A stretch of DNA of 64,000 nucleotides from Stichopus chloronotus (Eukaryota > Echinodermata > Holothuroidea > Aspidochirotida > Stichopodidae), in assembly GCA_021234535.1 (NCBI GenBank), contig CM037843.1, forward strand, positions 33,915,200-33,979,199, written 5' to 3'. Position 1 is the first letter of the stretch; every line of letters begins with the position of its first letter. Shown here one piece after another: positions 49,260-61,150 of this stretch. The position numbers and the translations under genes were made by a program. Under the pieces are notes generated by a model. The model saw only the letters and a program-made list of their open reading frames with translations, was not told where the DNA came from and did no database searches.

Positions 49260-50970
49260 ACTTAATAAGTTAATATATACATAGGCAGTCACGACGGCAA
49301 TTGTTGTTTTTATTTTTCGTAATGATTTCTTTCCAAAAATAACTCAAAATTTCCTGCCGTTGTTGTATTGTTGTTTGGGATGTCGCCATGTTTGAAAAGT
49401 ATGACTAAGCACATGCAGCTGCAAACTTACTTGGAGTACGGAACGGCACGGTACATTGCCTAGAGGAGTCTATATTTTAAAGCTGGAACCTTGCCATTGA
49501 GCTGTAATTGTGGAGGTGATGTATGACGTCACTAGTCCCTTGCACATGGTTGTGGCGATTTGCTTGTGAATTAAAAAGTATATTTAAGCTCTGTGTTCTC
49601 TTGATTGTATGGAAGCTCTTGTATGTCAGTTTGTTTCAATACTTAATGGTGTCTTCTTGTATGAAAAAATACATTTGACTATTTGACGGAAAGCTGTACA
49701 ACGGATGTCCTTCAATGTAAACGGAATACCGTCCATTTTAATTATTGAATATCCGCCGGTGAAGGCAACTTTCTTGCAAAGTTTGTTTCGAAACATATTG
49801 AAAATGTTACATCGGAGACGCTGTCAGTTGCCATTACCATCAAAATGATGTATTACATTTTAATTCTGCACTCTTACGAGGAAAAAAGTTGTACTGATAT
49901 CACTTAGATAGTAGATACATATCATAATCTTGCATATTGAGAGATCTGTTGAATTAAACTGGATGCTCAGAAAATGATGTGTAGACCCGCCCATAGACTA
50001 CACCTTTCCGCGTTGCCTTGTCCTTCCTTGCATTATACATATAGTCCTGTACCCGAAATGATAATATTGACACTACAAGTGGTCGCGTTAACATTAAACT
50101 GGAGTGCTTGGTTAATGTATAACCAGGTGACACCATTCATCATGAACAACATTAATTAATGTTATGTTTTACGACATCACATCTACGCTCAGAAAATATC
50201 ATTAATACGAGATGAGATCATGCGCTTATGATCTTACGTCAATGATTAATAAATATTCGGCGACAATGAACGCTAATGAAAAAAACGCCTCTCGCCTTGT
50301 CAGTTAACTTCAATGTGATGATCAGAACCGGCGATAGAAATAGATTTACGGAATCATCGACCCGGTGAGGAAAGGTTGTTCCTCCTACTCATGGATTCCT
50401 GACTTCTGTTTGTTTACCTGTGACTACATTTATAGAGGATAAAACTCCTGGGATGATAGGGCATAAGTGAAAATGGGCAGCCATATTTACACCGTGTTTG
50501 TTGATATGATCGTAATTTTTTTCAACATCACTTCATTCTTTTCCCAGTTCAATAATTCATTTCTGCATGAATCAGTGTTTGTTTAGTAACGTTTTATGAG
50601 CAGAGTAACTCACAAGAACTGCAATAAATGATGGTACACGATAGCTTTACCATTTGCAGCGTAAATTACGGATACAATTCTCTCAGCCTATTTGAAATGA
50701 CAAAATGTTAAACGGAAAATGTCATCACCCCAAACTGAATTGGTGTATCCCCCTATGCTGATTCATGAATTTTTATTCTTCATTATGTATAATATGTTAC
50801 ATTAATGTTGTTCAATTGCTTTACATTACAACACAACACCATGCAGTACTGATATTCAGAAGCATCACTCATGAAAAACACGTGAAATTGAAATGAGAAG
50901 GAAATTGCACGATTTTGATGATTTTTCAATAAGGTAGGGACGACTGCCCTTATCTCCTTTTCCAAAAAAA
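49260..50970. other. Non-coding stretch
   Basis: Nothing was recognised. Confidence 0.4.
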
Positions 50971-51197
50971 TCAGCAGAAGATTAATTTCCTCAAAACATT
51001 ATGCAAGAAATGACTTATGGAAGATGCGTTATTCGTATTTTTGAAAGTTTGTGTGAACAAATTATTCTTTAGCAACAAATAACTAAATTTCCATCCGATG
51101 AGAAACTTATTTCTTGAAAAGAGGGTCACCGTCCTTGCTTATTTTGAAAAAAATTGTCTTTCTGTGTCCACAAATGTTGGTTTTAAAAATATGATTT
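50971..51197. mobile_element. TTAA-bounded MITE, copy G (ends lost)
   Basis: It carries the family interior from TTCCTCAAAACATTATGCA through GAAGATGCGTTATT, TTAGCAACAAATAACTAAAT and TTCTTGAAAAGAGGGTCACC to CAAATGTTGGTTTTAAAAAT. Both terminal repeats are missing. Confidence 0.8.
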
Positions 51198-51412
51198 TGT
51201 GTGTGTATATGTGTCATGAAATCATGAACAAACGTTACCTCGGCGGTATGACTACATCAAAAGACAGCACAGATAAACACGATTGCTTACATCTAAACAT
51301 GATGTAGTTCGCATTTATGATTTCAATGACAGAGGTAGTCACTAGCAGATCTAATTCCTTTTCTTTTGAGGAATCAAAGTGGTGGGGCAGTAAAAACAAA
51401 GGAGTACAAATC

Positions 51413-51470
51413 GAATGGTATTACGAATGCAGTCAAAGCTGGTGCGCGAGTAACACACGCCCGTTGAGCG
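51413..51470. repeat. Dispersed repeat family 2, copy 2
   Basis: GGTATTACGAATGCAGTCAA followed by GCTGGTGCGCGAGTAACACA matches the blocks at 8785 and 57752. Confidence 0.45.
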
Positions 51471-51600
51471 ATCTACAACGGAAGCTTAAAAGTGCCGTTA
51501 AGATAAGAATATCTTTGCTCTCTAACTTGACAATTTTCTGCAAGATGTCTAGATAACAAGAAAATGTAACCTTAAAAATTATCAGTACGTTGAGCTATGC

Positions 51601-51870
51601 TGTTTGAACAATTAAACTGTTTTCTGCAAATTGTTCAAATGACAACATATCAATTGTTCAACTGCTCACTTAGAAAGAAAGTGAAGGAGAAGACATTTTG
51701 CAGAAAATTGTTGAAATGGCAAGATACAATAAGTTGTCACTCAGACACTTTCAGAAAGTTTTGAAATTGCTCACTTTAATAAGAAAGTGAACAAGTCAAC
51801 AGTTTGCAGCAAATTGTTGAATTCACAGGATTTTATTGGTTGATTTATGAACAATTTTCAAAAACTTGTT
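51601..51870. repeat. Diverged 105-bp tandem duplication rich in AACAAT words
   Basis: GCTCACTTAGAAAGAAAGTG at 51664 recurs as GCTCACTTTAATAAGAAAGT at 51769, and TTTGCAGAAAATTGTTGAA at 51697 recurs as TTTGCAGCAAATTGTTGAA at 51802: both are 105 bp apart. Across the block AACAAT or its complement ATTGTT occurs about six times, often inside a TTSAACAATT palindrome-like context. Confidence 0.6.
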
Positions 51871-52024
51871 GAATAATGATGTTTTATCTTGAGGGCACTT
51901 TTAAACTTCCGTAGACTACTTCAGCCCATGACAACTGTTACGAGAAAAGCAACGGAAGAGGAACCTACTTGCATCAATTTCACATGACTACAAGAATTAA
52001 CATCTTATATTCAAAATTTGTGAT

Positions 52025-52041
52025 GGGGGGGGGGGGGGGGG
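52025..52041. repeat. Poly-G tract (17 G)
   Basis: This is an uninterrupted G run. A C10 run lies at about 52300, next to an inverted CGTAGAAACC-type repeat end. Confidence 0.9.
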
Positions 52042-52805
52042 AGTGAGCTGAACCCCATGGACTGTGATAAACATCCTGGGGATGGGTTGTAAAGAGAATG
52101 TGTTGGTTTTTTTCTTAATTCGGCCTCAAATGTCTGAATTTTTGATAAAAATTTCCTCATACTCTCCGGAGTTATTTATTAGATTCTTATACTGTGTTTT
52201 GTCACGGGGCATAAAAAAAAAGATTTTCGTCCTTCCAATGTAAACGGAAGACGTACCTCCGTACCTATTTTCAAGATAGGAGGCTTCGCTCTATACGCAC
52301 CCCCCCCCCCTCATCCCGGCCTTCATCTCGGTTTCTACGCCCCTCTGTTTTGTCGTTTCTTCTTCAGTATGATTTTAGTCAATCATATAGGTACAATACT
52401 CATAGACGACTTTGGTGTAAGGCTGTACTGCTCACATCTGCATCGTTTACTTCCCAGTAACGAAAACTTAATACTAAAATCCGTGACTATAAAAATTTAA
52501 TCACTGCTGTTTTGAATCTATGACACGAACACACGTTAACGATGTGGTTTCTAATGGAAGCAAGGTAGCAATACCCTCCCCCCACACCCTCCCTTTCCTT
52601 TCCTCATCGATAAAAGGTCATCTTAATGTTTTTATGGGGTCTCTTTTGCTTGCACACTAATAAGTTTGAAGATAAACACCTTTCTTCCGATGATTCATAG
52701 GGGCTTTCATTAGTGCTTACAAATAGACAAAGGTTTTCTAAGGTAAATGTCACCGTATTTAAATGGGATAACCTCAGTAAATTACACCACAGTTATTTGT
52801 ATGGT

Positions 52806-53162
52806 TTAAAGGGAAATAGGGCGTTTAGAGTACTCCAACATGACAAACAAAAGAAAATAGATTTAATCTTTGTTAAACCATGCAGTCTCATCAATAAGCT
52901 TATACCAAAGCTTCATCTCCTCAAAACATTATGGTTACATGTGATTAGTAATGGAAGATGCATCATTTGAATTTTGAAAAGTTAGGGTGGACAAATCAGT
53001 GTTGAGCAACAAATAACTGAATTTATATCTGTGACAATCTTATTTCTTGAAAAGAAGGATCTGTACTTCCTTATTTTGAATAATCTATCATTCTACGTCA
53101 ACAAACATTGGTTTTAAAAATATTGATGTTTTCTCTAAAGCAAACGCCCTATTTCCCTTTAA
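52806..53162. mobile_element. TTAA-bounded MITE, copy E (best preserved)
   Basis: It is 357 bp with perfect terminal inverted repeats of at least 20 bp, TTAAAGGGAAATAGGGCGTT at the left and its exact complement at the right (53142-53162). It starts and ends in TTAA. Because TTAA is both repeat end and possible target site, the true terminus may be the AAAGGG or AGGG just inside. It carries no open frame of substance. It is a candidate reference copy for the family. Confidence 0.95.
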
Positions 53163-56100
53163 GAATTGGACAGGCTGCAGTATATCCTCAGTGTGCATGA
53201 TAACGTCATAACATGAGCCTAATACTAATGTGAGTCGCTCAGGCCCCAAGAAATATCACATTCGGGGTGGCGGGGGCACAAAATTGAGATAGGGGTGGAC
53301 TTACCGACACGTGTTACATAATGTTCATATTCGTCAGGGGTCGACCCTGCCCCCATCCCCTGGATTCTGTCATTGTGCATGCATGTTAACATATGTCATT
53401 AATGTTTATACAATACCCTGGTGATGACTCTCACCACGTATACTTTGCACCACCATCAAGTTCAATACTTTAATGCCATGTGGAGTTCCTACAACCTCTC
53501 ATGATTTACCAGTGTGTTATGGATGTTATGCATACTTTGAACACGCAACAGCTAATGAAACATAAATTTGCGATAAAGATCTACCATATGGAAACTGATA
53601 TGTCTTAAATGTAACGACGATATGCATTATTGTGTCACATTATCGTTTATGACTTAAACAAGTTTAAATGTAGCTCGTGTTTTGCCATAAATTATAGTAT
53701 TAGTCATGCATCGAATCTAGGTTAATGAAGGGATGTTCAACATCTTTCTACAAGTTGAGTAAAGATAGTCATTTACACAAGCAGTAGGCATATATACAAG
53801 TTAAGTCTTTTCACTATATTAGATACAATAAAACATAAATAATTTTTATGTATAAGGCAGCAGACTGACGTTACCGGCATTACCTTATAATTTGGTAATG
53901 TTCATAAATTACTGCTGCCTGCTGTGATGTGTGGTGTTACGAAACCATGTTGGATTGGAACCATGTTGTCTACAATACATTTAGATAAGGGCTTGAGACC
54001 ACCATGGCAGTGGTTTCTGTTATTTACAACATTATTACGTCACTGTAAGCACTCTCTTATATTCATGCTTCTTTTATGCAGGCCTAATGTGCTGTACGTT
54101 CACAAATCCGCATCCATTTCCACCATCAAGATAATGTATACATCATGATTGCAATGTCTCTATTTTATTATGAAACGCCGATTTTGCAAGTATTTTTGTC
54201 TAATGTCTAGTGTTTGTAGATAGTTTCGTTCGCAAAAATAGGGTATGCACGCACTGTCGATAATGTTAGTACCATCGGTGTTCCATATTTTATCGTATAT
54301 GTAGTATGTCAAAAATCCCATGGAAACCACAGAAATAAATTCGTGTTTATTTCGGGGGGGGGGGGAACCCATTCAAAGGATCATGAATGACAAGTGCATT
54401 AAGTTAAAAGAACAACAATATCACATAAAGGAACAATAGATCTATATATATCCGACAGATTAGTTTTCACATTTCCAAGATTTTGTTTCGTTTTTCTATC
54501 AATTAAATATCAAAACTTCTTTGAAGTTTCTTCGTTTTACTTATCGATATTTTTCCCTCTCTTCGGCCCTTTTATCAAATAAGCTTGATGTGTTATGGAC
54601 TTAAATTGTTGACAACAGTGCTTGATATATGATATTCCTTTAACCGTCAATTTCATCATGTAGCCAGTCCATGATCATAATTTTTTTTTCTTCCAAGTAG
54701 ACGATATTTAAAAATGTATCTACTCAAGAGCCATTAAGTGACTCTTTAAAAGCTACTGTGAAACTGATCACAATATTTACCGTGAATAAAATGCTTTCAT
54801 CTGCGTAAGAGATATTGTCAGCTATAACCACGGATAGAATATTTGTAACGTTTTCAGAGCGGCATGAATTATAGAATCTCCTCTCCTTGAGGTTTTTAGA
54901 TTTTTTTATGGAATACGTGTAAACCGATCAGTTACATAATTAATCTTATCGCGAAAAGTAAGAGAGACATATGTCATTAAAGATAAAGCAAGGAAATTAC
55001 CAACGGATATATCAAATCTAAAATGTTATTTGTTTATTTCTAAACTGCACAGGGCGATTTTGGATGACTACTGAGATGGTTGGGGTTCCTTGTTTGTAAA
55101 TTTGTAAAAAGTATTTACCACAAAAGTGAGTAATATTCTCCTTTGATTAAACGCTTAGCTCCCGTTAACAACCTATGCCTCACGTGATTTACGGCTCGCC
55201 TCAGAAACACGCTGAGAAATCACCGTTTCGTGATTCTCTCGAAAAGAAAACTCGTTGGACATGAGGACGTGAAACTTTACGTTTTCGTTAATTTACAGTG
55301 TTTGCAAGGGGGTGCCAAATATGTAACTGATTGCATGCCATGTAACCGCGTTACACACCTCCGTTTCGTTATTTACAAAATAGAGAGATCTTTATTTAGC
55401 TACAAATGATATGATAATAGAAACAAAGGTCGGTATGTAACATCAATAATTTGTCACATTTCTCGTAGTAAAACAATGAATCCACACAGGGACAGTTATT
55501 TGCAAGACACTCACTAAACATTCTTGCTGTAAATGTGACAGCATATGCCGACCATACGAAGATTTTCCGTGTGATGGCAAAAACTTTTGTCATGCAGGAA
55601 CTATCATGAAATTGTTCTTCCCTGTCTTTCTTTGCGAGAATTGGGGGGAGGGGTCGTTGCGTAAAAACTTTGCAGGTTTTACGCTCCTAAATTCGCTTAT
55701 CTGATCGTTAGGCGAATGACGAATCTTATGAACATCAACAGCAATGAAGTGACCAAGAGCACTCTTACTTAGTCTTATTGCTGAATGACTTGTTCTGTTT
55801 AGAACTTACCGTCTTGACTTCAGTCTCATAGTGCAAAGTGTAAAATGCTTGTTTCTTCACGGGTCACATTTTGGACACGCTCATGTTAAAAAGTAGACGG
55901 GTCGGATCACCAATGTAGCATATACCAGGTTTCTTGTCCCTTTATATCTTTTGCAACCTCCACGGTTTCTCCGACCCTGGAAAAACTGTAATATAGTCAC
56001 GTTCGTTCAAAGAACAATATTGTTTGTTTGTTTTTTCGCTATATGCAATTGCCAGCAAAAATGAGTACCAATAGCAATGAGCTTCTCAAATTCGTAATGG

Positions 56101-56546
56101 AAATGACCAAAATTTTGAGTGGAGACAAACGTTAGGGATACTGAGAGTTGAAGCAAATTGAGAGCATAATACTAAACAAACTGACGAACGGAGTGCACGT
56201 GCATCATGCTCTCAAACTTGTGAATGCATGTCCATATCAATTGCAAGTATTCCAAAATCACTTCAATTTGCGTACATCTAATACGGTCCCCCGTTGATGA
56301 AAATACCATTCACGAAATTGAGATTGTGAACAGTGGGTTGGTTGTGATTGATTGGATGATAATCGTGAAATTTTAATATGCATTATATTAAGCTTGTATT
56401 TGTGAATATTCAGTTGTGTACGATATAACAAACCAATCAAATTAAAAGCCACATGATCGGTCAAACTTTACAATCAGATGTTCAAAACCAAGCCTCTAAT
56501 AAACAAAAGACAACATAACTTGCATAAAAAGTGTGATTACCAAGGG
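53163..56546. other. Non-coding stretch
   Basis: A G-rich/C-rich pair near 53262-53360 may be the remains of a DNA transposon, and a G tract lies at 54354-54364. No supported exon. Confidence 0.4.
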
Positions 56547-56592
56547 ATTATCATATCATGATAATCCTGATAATCATATCATGATAATCCTG
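56547..56592. repeat. 23-bp tandem duplication of a near-palindrome
   Basis: ATTATCATATCATGATAATC-CTG is followed by a copy differing at one base. The outer words GGATTA/TAATCC are K50-type homeodomain (Otx/Bicoid class) core sites, and ATTATC/GATAAT flank them. Confidence 0.85.
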
Positions 56593-56998
56593 TATTACTA
56601 TACCGACATAATTCATTTTTTAAACTAGACTATGTCGATAACATGAACTATTCTTATCTATACCTTTTCAAGTAGGGCTTCTGTATGTAGGCCTAAGAAA
56701 AAAAAAAGGTCCATTCCAGCAAGACAGGCAGTAGTGCAATAAAACTTTATGACATAACCCACTTAGGCCCACTGACTTACGCCATGGATTTTTTTTCTCT
56801 ACTACGCAAGGCCCAGCAGTTGACCAGGTAACATCGTTCTTGTTATGATGGACCTACTCTAAAATGACAGTTAATCACACAACTTGACACAAGGCTATTA
56901 GGTCGATAATGCCTGCAAATGATAAAACCTTCCACAGAAAATTGTCATCACCGTGATAGGCAGTTTTTAAAGGCTACTATGTGGTCACTGCACCGCAA

Positions 56999-57134
56999 TG
57001 CCACTTAAGTGCAATATGTTCCACCAAAGAGAAAAAAAAATCGCGGAAGGAAACTTCTAGTATTCTACTTAAGTGAAATATAATTCCACTCAAGTGGAAT
57101 ACATCACCCCATATATCAATCCACTTGAGTGGAA
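56999..57134. repeat. Outlying CACTTAAGTG-type palindromes
   Basis: Four 16-bp near-palindromes sit at 56999-57014, 57063-57078, 57084-57099 and 57119-57134. Two are 21 bp apart and two are perfect or nearly perfect dyads (TTCCACTCAAGTGGAA, ATCCACTTGAGTGGAA). They are separated from the main array by about 300 bp containing a G13 tract. Confidence 0.85.
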
Positions 57135-57175
57135 TTACTCATGCATAACATGATCACGAATATGCAGCACAGGGA

Positions 57176-57188
57176 GGGGGGGGGGGGG
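57176..57188. repeat. Poly-G tract (13 G)
   Basis: This is a G run between the two groups of CACTTAAGTG palindromes. Confidence 0.9.
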
Positions 57189-57432
57189 TGAACAGCCGTA
57201 GTCTGCGAAGCAGCAAAGTTCTTCTTTCGTGTTAAGCATTGTATTACAGAGCTAGTGTACGACGAATTCCATATTTAGGATGCTCGTAGATTGACTGTGT
57301 GTATAAAGAAGGGGTTTGGTTTGTGTGAACTGTTATACATCATCGCGTTGAACAAATATTCAGCGCCATACAAAACCAGCCAATTACATTTTGTTTCCAA
57401 TATAAAATAGAAAAAGTGAAATCAGTATCCAG

Positions 57433-57574
57433 TTCCACTTCAGTGGAATTGTAGTTTACTTAAGTGGAACTGTGTTCCACTTAAGTTGAATTATATTTCA
57501 CTAAAGTGAAGTTGCATTCCACTAAAGGGAAATTGTAATCCACTTAAGTGGAATAAAATTACATCTAAGTGGAA
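57433..57574. repeat. Array of seven palindromes with ~21-bp period
   Basis: Near-palindromes of consensus TTCCACTTAAGTGGAA are centred at 57440.5, 57462.5, 57482.5, 57503.5, 57524.5, 57545.5 and 57566.5, giving spacings 22, 20, 21, 21, 21, 21. Linkers are TTGTA- or TGTGT-like. Each dyad carries TNAAGTG, the core recognised by NK-2-class homeodomain proteins, on both strands. With the outlying four copies this is a two-cluster locus. It has no coding capacity. Whether it is a regulatory array or a satellite seed cannot be told from sequence alone. Confidence 0.9.
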
Positions 57575-57751
57575 TTAGGAGGTAAATGTTAAAATGGATT
57601 GCATAGCCTACTGCCGTCCCCGGGCCACGAGGGGTAACTTAGATGTTCCAGTATGGAGGAGCATGAATGAAGGTTAAGGTCCATGGGAGGAAGAAGCAGC
57701 CTGGGTGTTGGTATGTACTGGGTACACCTATAACGTAGGCATTTATAAACT

Positions 57752-57870
57752 GGTATTGCGAATGCAGTCACAGCTGATGTATGAGTAGTACAAGTCCGTT
57801 GTGCGCTCTAGGTAGTCTGAAATCATATCACTCACGATAGCTTCGGTCTATTACGTAATCATGAAACAAT
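57752..57870. repeat. Dispersed repeat family 2, copy 3, with TTACGTAATCATG box
   Basis: TATTGCGAATGCAGTCACAG and a GATGTATGAGTAG block are followed about 100 bp later by TTACGTAATCATGAAA. The latter box also occurs at 32991 and 33600, where an AATACGAATGC box precedes the 33600 copy. This suggests one element family with these two landmarks. Confidence 0.4.
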
Positions 57871-59559
57871 CCTAACTATTGCAACATATTCTTGGGGCCG
57901 TTATAGGAGGAGTCTGGATGCCTCAGGATGACTTGTTGTGAGAAAGGTCGTTAAATACTTCGGTATGAGGTCTTTCTCCTTATCAATCATAGGTGTGCAT
58001 CCTGCAGAAACTGTAACTTGTACGCAGACTGGCTAAAGAGATAAAATTTGAAACGTTCTTTCAGTGAACAGAGTAGACATTTGAAATTCAACATAAACTT
58101 CAGTCACACTGCGTCCAGCTTTCCTCTCTTTTTTTTAGTAATTTTCCTTTAGCAGTTTACACATCCACAACAATACATCAAATTTTCCGTAACACAACTT
58201 TGAAATGATCAATGTTAATTTTTCATCAGTCGGCAAAAGGTCTGCCAAGTCTTTCTGACTACCTGGGCAAGGAACTGCTTACTCTTTGAGACTTTCATTT
58301 ATTGGGAAAATAAATTATGCTTAATGTAGTAGTTTTTCATAGACAGAAGTTGAAGGTAAGCTACGATATATATAACGCTGAAACATATACGGTTTGTCCA
58401 AAATGTTACGTTGCACATTCGGCCAACATTTGTTTTTGTCAAACCACTACGATACTTGAAAAATCGAATGATATTGAAAGAGAATGAGTTTAAGTTCATC
58501 CACATAGATACACAAATGTGTGGTAGTTGCTGCTATTGGGTAATACCGTGGGTCGCATTTTAATTTTTTACCCATCATTTTCCTCTTTAAGACTCATAAC
58601 TATCAATTAAAGTAAACTTTGTTTTAAACAGTCAATGAACTATGTCTGCGGAAAGTTAGTACGCACTAAGGCCTACCTCGGTATTTTCTGCCCAAACATA
58701 TATTTAGATCAAGAATTCAATCAATCAGCAATGTCAATTATTTGCATCAACAACTGGTGTTCTTCAGATTTTCTTTGGTTTTCTTGATTTAAGCGGATTT
58801 TTGGTCTGATTGGCTGTTGAATTGTAATGTTATCATGCTTGAATTAAAATATCTATAACATCTCTCTCCCCCTCGCTGTTGGCAAAGTCAAACGTAATTA
58901 CAGGGGAGATAAGTACGGTAAGCACCGCTCTCCAGATACACCCAAGCATAGATACCGGTTTTTAAGTTAAGTTTCCTTTTGACACGGAGGCAATCAATAG
59001 ACCTAATTCAGGTTCGGTGTCAAGTTTCTTATTTTCTTTCTACGAGGTGGAAACAATTACGCGTGCAGGATAACATAAGTGCAAAAAAAAAGAAAAAGAA
59101 AAGAAGAAGAAGGAACTGAATAAAACAAAAAGGAGAAATGAAAAAAAAAATAAAGATAAACCTACACAAAAAAAGAAACCAATGGAAATTGGAGATAAAT
59201 TCCAAAGCTTGCCCGAGATAATCGAAATTGATTTTTGTCAACCTTCCTTTCCAAAGAGATTTGCATTCATTGATGGAGATAGTTGGATAAATTCCTTCCT
59301 CTGCTGGAAGTAATACGCCTCTTTCATTCGTTTGAGTGACATGAAATGATACGATTGCTGACGAACAATTTACATTCGGTGAAACCCATGCGTGGTTCGA
59401 CGTCAGTATCGAATCCACTTCTTTAGTTTCATCTTATTCTTCTCCGTTTATCTATTTTTCGTTGCTTTCACCTAGTTTCTTTCTTTTTTTCAAAGCGATG
59501 AACTTTTCTTTCATACCCGTATCATCATCAATCATTTCGTTGTAAAATACCGGAACTCT
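57871..59559. other. Non-coding stretch
   Basis: The 129-codon minus frame at 59029-59418 starts with GTG. Its C-terminal third is Phe/Leu from an A-rich plus strand, and no splice sites fit. No repeats of note. Confidence 0.4.
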
Positions 59560-59617
59560 TGACGTCAGTGGGGCGCGGATTCATGTGCGCCTGCGCATCT
59601 TCAATAAGCTATAAAGA
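59560..59617 (+). promoter_or_regulatory. Candidate core promoter: CRE, NRF1-like palindrome, TATA box
   Basis: A perfect cAMP-response element TGACGTCA lies at 59560-59567, an NRF1-like TGCGCCTGCGCA at 59586-59597 and TATAAAGA at 59610-59617, in this order within 58 bp. The surrounding 50 bp are CpG-rich in an A+T-rich region. Plus orientation predicts a start near 59640. The first ATG downstream (59676) opens only a 19-codon frame, so the first coding exon would be further right or outside the window. Confidence 0.35.
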
Positions 59618-60911
59618 CTATTGCGTTTGCTTTAGAAGATTATAATAGGTTTAAATGTGTCTTCATTTACCAATATGCCACAACGCATGTTTTCTGATTG
59701 TTTGGTTGATGGACTACCATCACCAAACCGATGATGGCGTCATCTAAATGACTAACCGTACCGAAGGTTTTAATTGATGGCCTTTTAAGCAGCATTAATG
59801 TTGTATCGTCCTACGGTCGCGTCCATAAATAATATCTAAAGACAGACCATTTCCAAGGTAGGCTACAAGCATGTCAATTTATCTTCACAATAGGCCTATA
59901 CAAAATCAGGATAGGAAATAGGGTGCACCCACCTGAGTGCCAATATCTGACCATATGCTCACATCACACCTTGTCAATAGTTCAATAATGTAAATGTGTT
60001 TTGACTGACGGTTACGTCACTATTCTCTGAAAGCATACCCTACAATTAATGAATGCACCCTCCCTACCCCGCACGTCCCTCCCGCTTTGGAGGCTTCATT
60101 CATGTTAGTGATTACATGTGATGCAGTTGATTTGCATTGCGTCAGACGATTATATCACAAAAGACCCCTTCGTTGCAGACGGATAGCATCAGAAGTCTTG
60201 CAGACAATGACGTTTTACGTACCACGTGATCACTTTTGCTGGATGACAGACAGACAACGGGTATGATATTTTTAACTTGCGGGATTGGGTAAATTAGTGA
60301 ATGTGTCTGCTAGATTATCACAGGATTTGGCTCAGCATTCTTGCAAATATCATCGGGGGCATCTCATTAAAAAAAAAGTCGAAGAAAAGATGTGCCAATG
60401 AAAAAAAAAATCACTGCAGCCTACCAATGTTATTGCTACCAGATAATCTTTGTCAATCAATGATCTACAGTAACTTATTATTTGGTATGACCAAGACTAG
60501 CTTCCTGTTATGAGTGCACCACTTCTATACACTTAGCGAAAGCACCTTGTTATTGGTAATGAAAGCAATCGTAATTATAAAAGCGAGGACAGTTCCTCGT
60601 CCATTACCGTCTTAAAACACCCACTGGTACCAGTTAATGTTTATGTATGTTTTAATCGCTCAATCAGACAATTCTTTCATTCTTTCACATTCCGTTCCTT
60701 AGTAATGACAAACATGATACATTACTGAGGCTAATAAGCTAATGGAGATGCATTTCATGACCCAAAGTCTAATGATAATGATATAAAGAAGCATTTCTTG
60801 TGGTTAGTCTCGTCAAAAAGTAAATATTACGTAGGAACTTTTTGGCTCAAATATATGACATCTCTCAACGCAACGGATACATCAGAAATTTTGGTGGCGC
60901 TATTCTATTAC

Positions 60912-61150
60912 CGTAAATAAAGACGTAGAGGAAAAATGGCCACTCGACTGAAACACAATCGTCGTTGCCACGTTCCATGCATAGCTCAGTTTTAATGGTC
61001 AGAAAAGTTAACGGCCCGGATGGCGTTCCATTCCTTGTGGTCAACTGCGACGTCAGCGAGTAATACGGGAGACTTCTGATGGCCTGCCCTATCTTCGCTG
61101 CTACATCATTTCGGTCCCCACAGACTTGCGAGACATGCAACACGATGTAA
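60912..61150 (-). CDS. Candidate internal coding exon, minus strand, product unknown
   Basis: On the minus strand an AG acceptor (AAATGCTCTAG) precedes 61150 and a GTAATA donor follows TTTACG at 60912. The exon is 239 bp, open in one frame: YIVLHVSQVCGDRNDVAAK, GQAIRSLPYYSLTSQL, then a cysteine-containing acidic part (ELCMERGNDDCVSVEW) and an aromatic end. About 53% of third positions are G or C by hand, above the local background. If unspliced, the frame ends at a TGA at 60865-60867. The acceptor has a weak pyrimidine tract. The family is not recognised, and no neighbour exon was identified. Confidence 0.33.

Noticed and set aside
53262..53370. G-rich/C-rich pair as DNA-transposon ends
   Set aside because: No matching terminal repeats or target duplication could be found.
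59029..59418. 129-codon minus frame
   Set aside because: It has a GTG start, a stop a few codons upstream, and a Phe-rich end created by A tracts.
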